Positions 59,686 to 64,000 of a DNA stretch of 64,000 nucleotides are shown here, piece after piece. The position numbers and the translations under genes are program-made. Under the pieces are notes generated by a model that had not been told where the DNA came from, did no database searches, and was given only the letters and a program-made list of their open reading frames with translations. The DNA comes from Bacteroidota bacterium (GTDB lineage: Bacteria > Bacteroidota > Bacteroidia > Chitinophagales > Saprospiraceae). The first letter of the stretch is position 1; each line of letters begins with the position of its first letter. The stretch lies in NCBI GenBank assembly GCA_029572935.1, contig JAKQHM010000052.1, forward strand, positions 62,001 to 126,000, read 5' to 3'.

Positions 59686-61258
59686 TCCACCGGAGGGTCG
59701 TGTTGAGTTGATGACGAAATTGCACAACGATCCGAATCGATTCGATACTCAGATTGTAGTCAAGAGCCTGGATGTAGGATTCAGTGTACACAGAGTTTGC
59801 ATATTCAAATTCAAGACGAAAACTTGCAAAACTGCAGGAGTTCTGCTCGATCTTGATCGCATTTCGGGACCAGCGATGATCCAGATGGAAGTAGGCTTTA
59901 TGCAGGCAATCCTCTAAACAGGAGCTTACATGGTCCAGGATCATCATTTTGCCGGGAAGCATTTGGAAAGATCTTTCGTGGTTACACGTATGAAATAGTG
60001 GACTTGTTACCCATCCTTTCAGATAGTTTTCCTGCTCTTCCAATATCCTCAGCTTTGCTCTGCGTCCGACCCGGAAGGAGGACCACATTTCAGATTGTTC
60101 TTTTCCACACACACTTACTGTGTTGTGTGCATGAGTTGATTTTTCCTTCAGTCTGATGGGAGATTCTTCATACGTGGATATGGATCGATCCTGTATGACT
60201 GGCAGATTTCGCGAATACCAGATGAAGTGCATCATATCGGCGTGTGCATGTCCTGGTTGATGAGTGGGACTGATGTTTCCGGCATTGATCCAAAAACACT
60301 CATTGTCCTGAGTCCATTTTCTGTATCCTGAACTATTCAGTATGATTTGCTGGATCGGAATATTCCAACTTTGAATGGCCTCTTTTATACTAATCCATTT
60401 TGTTCTGAGATCTCCGGTACTGTCCTGAAAAGGAGGGATCACGTCCCCTTCATTACTCATCGCCTGCATCCAGGCCGCCATTTTGCAGATGTAATTTTTA
60501 TAAGTTTCAGACCATCTGTTTTGTTTTGCCAGGCAGGCTGAGTAGAGGGTGAGCAGAAGTCCCAGAATATCCAGTTGATACATGGGTGATCGCTCATAAT
60601 GGGCTCCGTCAGATAATATTTGTTTGTTCAGTTCTTTTGAAAGAGCAATCTGAAATTGCTCTTGATCTTTCCAGTTGCAACATATACTGCACAAGGCCAG
60701 AGAAATTCTGTTGACGAGCAGATGGTTGGCTCCAATATGTATCTCTAAATTATCTTTGAGCCATACTGATTGCATTCTGACCGCCCTGAGTATGGTTTCA
60801 TCCATTTCTTTCAGCGCATTTAAAAAACTCAGAGTTTGAATCAAACGGATAGAAACGGGAAAGGGTTCCAATTTCACAATGCCATCGATAATATTTTGGG
60901 AAATATCCAAAAGCCAGGTTTTCTTTTTTAACAGGTCAGCCTTGGCATCGTGCAGAAAATAGGCGTACTGCAGATGATAATTCCAGAGTTTTCCATGGGA
61001 CAGATCATTCCAGTTAATACGTTCTTGAAAAGAGGAAGTTTGATTCAGGAAAGTGAATAAGTTATGATCCTGATTCAAAACACAATCTCTTTGAAAGGCA
61101 AATAGTGATATAGCTTCCGGATTGAATGCCTCCCCGGGATCCCATAATTTTTTTTGATTGGGAAATTTAGACCTGAACCTATGGTAAATCTGTCCAATTA
61201 TTTGTTCGCCTTTAAGATGGCGTATGGTATGGATGTACAAAATGATTTTTCGGATCAT
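59678..61258 (-). CDS. Heparinase II/III-like (alginate lyase) family protein
   Basis: IHIGANHLLVNRISLAL, DGAHYERSPMYQLDIL, HQPGHAHADMMHFIWYSRNLPVIQDRSISTYEES. Confidence 0.85.
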   Translation of the reverse strand: MIRKIILYIHTIRHLKGEQIIGQIYHRFRSKFPNQKKLWDPGEAFNPEAISLFAFQRDCVLNQDHNLFTFLNQTSSFQERINWNDLSHGKLWNYHLQYAYFLHDAKADLLKKKTWLLDISQNIIDGIVKLEPFPVSIRLIQTLSFLNALKEMDETILRAVRMQSVWLKDNLEIHIGANHLLVNRISLALCSICCNWKDQEQFQIALSKELNKQILSDGAHYERSPMYQLDILGLLLTLYSACLAKQNRWSETYKNYICKMAAWMQAMSNEGDVIPPFQDSTGDLRTKWISIKEAIQSWNIPIQQIILNSSGYRKWTQDNECFWINAGNISPTHQPGHAHADMMHFIWYSRNLPVIQDRSISTYEESPIRLKEKSTHAHNTVSVCGKEQSEMWSSFRVGRRAKLRILEEQENYLKGWVTSPLFHTCNHERSFQMLPGKMMILDHVSSCLEDCLHKAYFHLDHRWSRNAIKIEQNSCSFASFRLEFEYANSVYTESYIQALDYNLSIESIRIVVQFRHQLNTTLRWND

Positions 61259-61266
61259 GAAAGACC

Positions 61267-62367
61267 TTATTGCTTGCTGAGCAATACATCGCAAATTCTT
61301 TCAGCTGCTTTCCCATCCCACAATTCGGGAATCTCAGCTTTTTTATACCGCCCGATAATGATATTTCTCATAATTTCGAGGGTCATGTCGGGATCCAGAT
61401 CAGGTATCAGGGTATTGCTGCCAGTTTCTACCGTCACTGGCCTTTCTGTAGATTTCCTAAAGGTGATGCAGGGTTTTTTCAAAAAAGTACTTTCCTCCTG
61501 TATGCCACCTGAGTCCGTAATGATGAGTTTGCAGTACCGCATCAGATTGATAAAATCCAGGTATCCCAAAGGCTCTGTCAGAATGAGCCTGTTGCAAGAG
61601 CGGAAATCGGACTCCATCCCGAATTCCTTAATTCTGTTATGTGTTCTGGGATGAACCGGAAACAATATTTTTAAATCGCAGTCGGATATTCCTCTTATAA
61701 TATTCAAAATTTTTTGAAGTCCTTCTGCAGAATCTACATTGGAGGGCCTGTGCATGGTCATGAGAATGTAGGCCTCTTTTTCCAATCCCCATTTTTGAGG
61801 CAGAAGAGGATCAGAGGTCAGCACTTCATATTGAACCAATGAATCGATCATGCAGTTACCTGTGAAGAAAATTTTTTCTCCGGCAATATTTTCCTTCTCC
61901 AGATTCTCGCGCGCAGAAGGTTCTGTGGTGAAGAGATAATCCGAAAGCTGATCTGTCAATATCCTGTTTATTTCTTCCGGCATACTGCGGTCAAAAGATC
62001 TCAGCCCGGCTTCGACATGTGCCAAAGGAATACCCATTCTCTGGGCTGTAAGCGCACAGGCCAGGGTGGAGGTGACATCTCCGACTACGATGACGAAATC
62101 CGGTTTTTCTCGCAGCAGGATTGGTTCAAAGGCGAGCATGATCCGGGCTGTAAGTTCCGTGTGGCTACCTTGGCCCACGCCCAAAAAATAATCGGGTACG
62201 GGTAGACTGAGCTGTCTAAAAAAAACATCGCTCATTTTCTCATCAAAATGCTGACCCGTGTGGACAATCATAGAGTGCAGTTCAGGTCGTTTTTTTTGAA
62301 ACGCCTTGTGGAGTGGAGCCACTTTCATAAAATTGGGCCTTGCTCCTACTACACTGATTACTTTCAT
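61267..62367 (-). CDS. Non-hydrolysing UDP-GlcNAc 2-epimerase family (WecB/WbpI-like)
   Basis: VVGARPNFMKVAPLHKAF, HVEAGLRSFDRSMPEEINR, TDSGGIQEES. Confidence 0.9.
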   Translation of the reverse strand: MKVISVVGARPNFMKVAPLHKAFQKKRPELHSMIVHTGQHFDEKMSDVFFRQLSLPVPDYFLGVGQGSHTELTARIMLAFEPILLREKPDFVIVVGDVTSTLACALTAQRMGIPLAHVEAGLRSFDRSMPEEINRILTDQLSDYLFTTEPSARENLEKENIAGEKIFFTGNCMIDSLVQYEVLTSDPLLPQKWGLEKEAYILMTMHRPSNVDSAEGLQKILNIIRGISDCDLKILFPVHPRTHNRIKEFGMESDFRSCNRLILTEPLGYLDFINLMRYCKLIITDSGGIQEESTFLKKPCITFRKSTERPVTVETGSNTLIPDLDPDMTLEIMRNIIIGRYKKAEIPELWDGKAAERICDVLLSKQ

Positions 62368-62400
62368 GTTTCTATGGAAAGAATTTGACTGAATGGATTT

Positions 62401-63384
62401 TTATTTTCCTGAAGCAGTATGCTGAGGATGTCTGCTCAGAGGTTTTCCGGCAAATGGATGGTAAGATCCAACCAAGCCGACAGGTTCGGCGTGGCGAATG
62501 GAATATACGGTCTCAATGGATGCTCTGGATTCCTCCAGATCAAATCCTTCTCCGCGTAAAATATGTTCGTAGGAGCTGGTATGGAGATCTCCAAATCCCT
62601 CGCTGAACTCGAACTCCTCACCGTCTATCATAAGGGATCGATATGTTCGTCCTTTGTTGTAGAGCACTTCGGCAGGCAGGGTATTGACATCAATGCTTAA
62701 AAAATAGCGCACACGGGCGTGTTGGTACTCAATATATCCAGCAACCCTGTCGTGAGATTTTACGTGAACCTTTTGTTCTTGAACAGGTCCAAAAAGCCAG
62801 CCCAGCAAATCGTAAAAGTGAACTCCGATGTTGGTGGCGATACCGCCTGATTTAGAGTCGTCACCTTTCCAGGAACTGTAATACCACTTGCCCCTTGATG
62901 TGATATAAGTTAAATCCACATCGTATTTTCCAGCCTGTTTTTGGCTATCGATCTTATTTTTAAGTTCAATCACTCGGGGATGAAGGCGCAGTTGAAGGAT
63001 GGTATTCACTTTTTTGCCGGTCTCCATTGAAATTTCTTTAAGAGCATCAATATTCCAAGGATTGAGCACCAGTGGTTTTTCGCAAATCACATCGGCCCCC
63101 AGTCTCAGACCAAAACGGATGTGTGCATCGTGCAGGTAGTTGGGTGAACAAACCGAAAGGTATTCAATGCCCGTGTAACTTCTGCGCATTTTTTCCAGAT
63201 GCCGGTCAAACCTTTCGAATTCTGTAAAGAAATCGGCATTTGGGAAATAACTGTCAATGATACCAACTGAATCATTTTTGTCATAGGCTGCAACAAGGTC
63301 CTGACCTGTTTCCCGTATGGCTTTCATATGTCTGGGAGCAATATATCCGGCCGCACCCACCAGGGCGAATTTTTTTTGATTCAT
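62401..63384 (-). CDS. Gfo/Idh/MocA family oxidoreductase (WbpB/WlbA-like)
   Basis: FALVGAAGYIAPRHMKAIRETGQDLVAAYDKND, CEKPLVLNPWNIDAL. Confidence 0.88.
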   Translation of the reverse strand: MNQKKFALVGAAGYIAPRHMKAIRETGQDLVAAYDKNDSVGIIDSYFPNADFFTEFERFDRHLEKMRRSYTGIEYLSVCSPNYLHDAHIRFGLRLGADVICEKPLVLNPWNIDALKEISMETGKKVNTILQLRLHPRVIELKNKIDSQKQAGKYDVDLTYITSRGKWYYSSWKGDDSKSGGIATNIGVHFYDLLGWLFGPVQEQKVHVKSHDRVAGYIEYQHARVRYFLSIDVNTLPAEVLYNKGRTYRSLMIDGEEFEFSEGFGDLHTSSYEHILRGEGFDLEESRASIETVYSIRHAEPVGLVGSYHPFAGKPLSRHPQHTASGK

Positions 63385-63965
63385 GAGATCCTTTTTACGG
63401 TTTTATCAATCAGCTGATATTTTTGTCCGGACTCTGGACAGACGGCGATTCCCTGTTCATCAAACTTCAGTTTATGGCCATATTCACTCATCCAGCCGGT
63501 TTGTCTGGCAGGATTTCCGATGACAAGGGCATAATCCGGCACTTCTTTGGTGACCACAGCACCCGCACCTATGAAGGCAAATTTACCGATGTTGTGCCCA
63601 CATACGATGGTGGCATTGGCACCAATGGATGCCCCAAATTTTACCAGGGTAGTCTGATATTGACCCCGTCTGTTGACGCCACTGCGGGGATTGATCACAT
63701 TGGTAAACACCATGGAAGGTCCAAGAAAAACCTCGTCTTCACAGATGACGCCTGTGTAGATGGATACATTGTTTTGCACTTTGACACGGTCACCCAGGAC
63801 CACATCAGGACTGATGACCACATTCTGTCCAAGGTTGCAATCCTGGCCAATTTTGCACCCGCTCATGATGTGAGAAAAATGCCAGATTCTGGTGCCCATA
63901 CCAATTTGACAGCCTGCGTCGATCACCGCCGTCTCGTGTGCATAATATCCCTCTGCCTGATCCAT
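63381..63965 (-). CDS. Left-handed beta-helix N-acetyltransferase (WbpD/WlbB-like)
   Basis: IGMGTRIWHFSHIMSGCKIGQDCNLGQNVVISPDVVLGDRVKVQNNVSIYTGVICEDEVFLGPSMVFTNVINPRS. Confidence 0.9.
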   Translation of the reverse strand: MDQAEGYYAHETAVIDAGCQIGMGTRIWHFSHIMSGCKIGQDCNLGQNVVISPDVVLGDRVKVQNNVSIYTGVICEDEVFLGPSMVFTNVINPRSGVNRRGQYQTTLVKFGASIGANATIVCGHNIGKFAFIGAGAVVTKEVPDYALVIGNPARQTGWMSEYGHKLKFDEQGIAVCPESGQKYQLIDKTVKRIS

Positions 63966-64000
63966 ATCAGTTTAAAAATTCCAATACTTTATCAATCACC

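Noticed and set aside
1-64000. tRNA, rRNA, transposase or IS genes
   Set aside because: None recognised by reading; a tRNAscan-SE/Infernal/ISfinder run would be needed to exclude small or degraded ones.

Overview
Window from a Bacteroidota chromosome, Saprospiraceae-like by gene content (inference, not verified). It has two parts. (1) About 0.1-12 kb is an accessory-looking, all-plus-strand region. It holds a lipoprotein gene with a 7-bp tandem repeat at its 5' end, two tandem paralogous secreted/beta-barrel-like proteins, three T9SS-type C-terminal-domain proteins (Asp-box/BNR, FISUMP, delta-60-like) and a Cys-rich lipoprotein. Between the genes lie at least 12 same-orientation copies of a 43-bp imperfect palindrome (family A), 3 copies of a second palindromic repeat (family B), and a ~150-bp near-identical duplication of a gene 3' end. 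(2) About 12-64 kb is mostly ordinary core genome: Sir2/aroE, Prc protease, Lon, GcvP, DUF4254+GT9, purH, coaX, crcB, WecA/MraY-like transferase, pth, SecA, rodA, tgt, LptF/G-like, ECF sigma, pdhB, ahcY. It also contains a clade II (Sec-type) nitrous oxide reductase cluster (cytochrome c-nosZ-fasciclin-membrane protein-nosL-nosD-nosF-nosY) facing an Rrf2 regulator with palindromic operator candidates between them, a large T9SS reprolysin-like protease, and the start of a surface polysaccharide cluster. I recognised no rRNA, tRNA, CRISPR array or transposase gene. The best candidates for something undescribed are the family A/B repeat locus with its apparent recombination scar, the heptamer phase-variation switch, and the nos cluster with its unassigned accessory genes and regulator sites.
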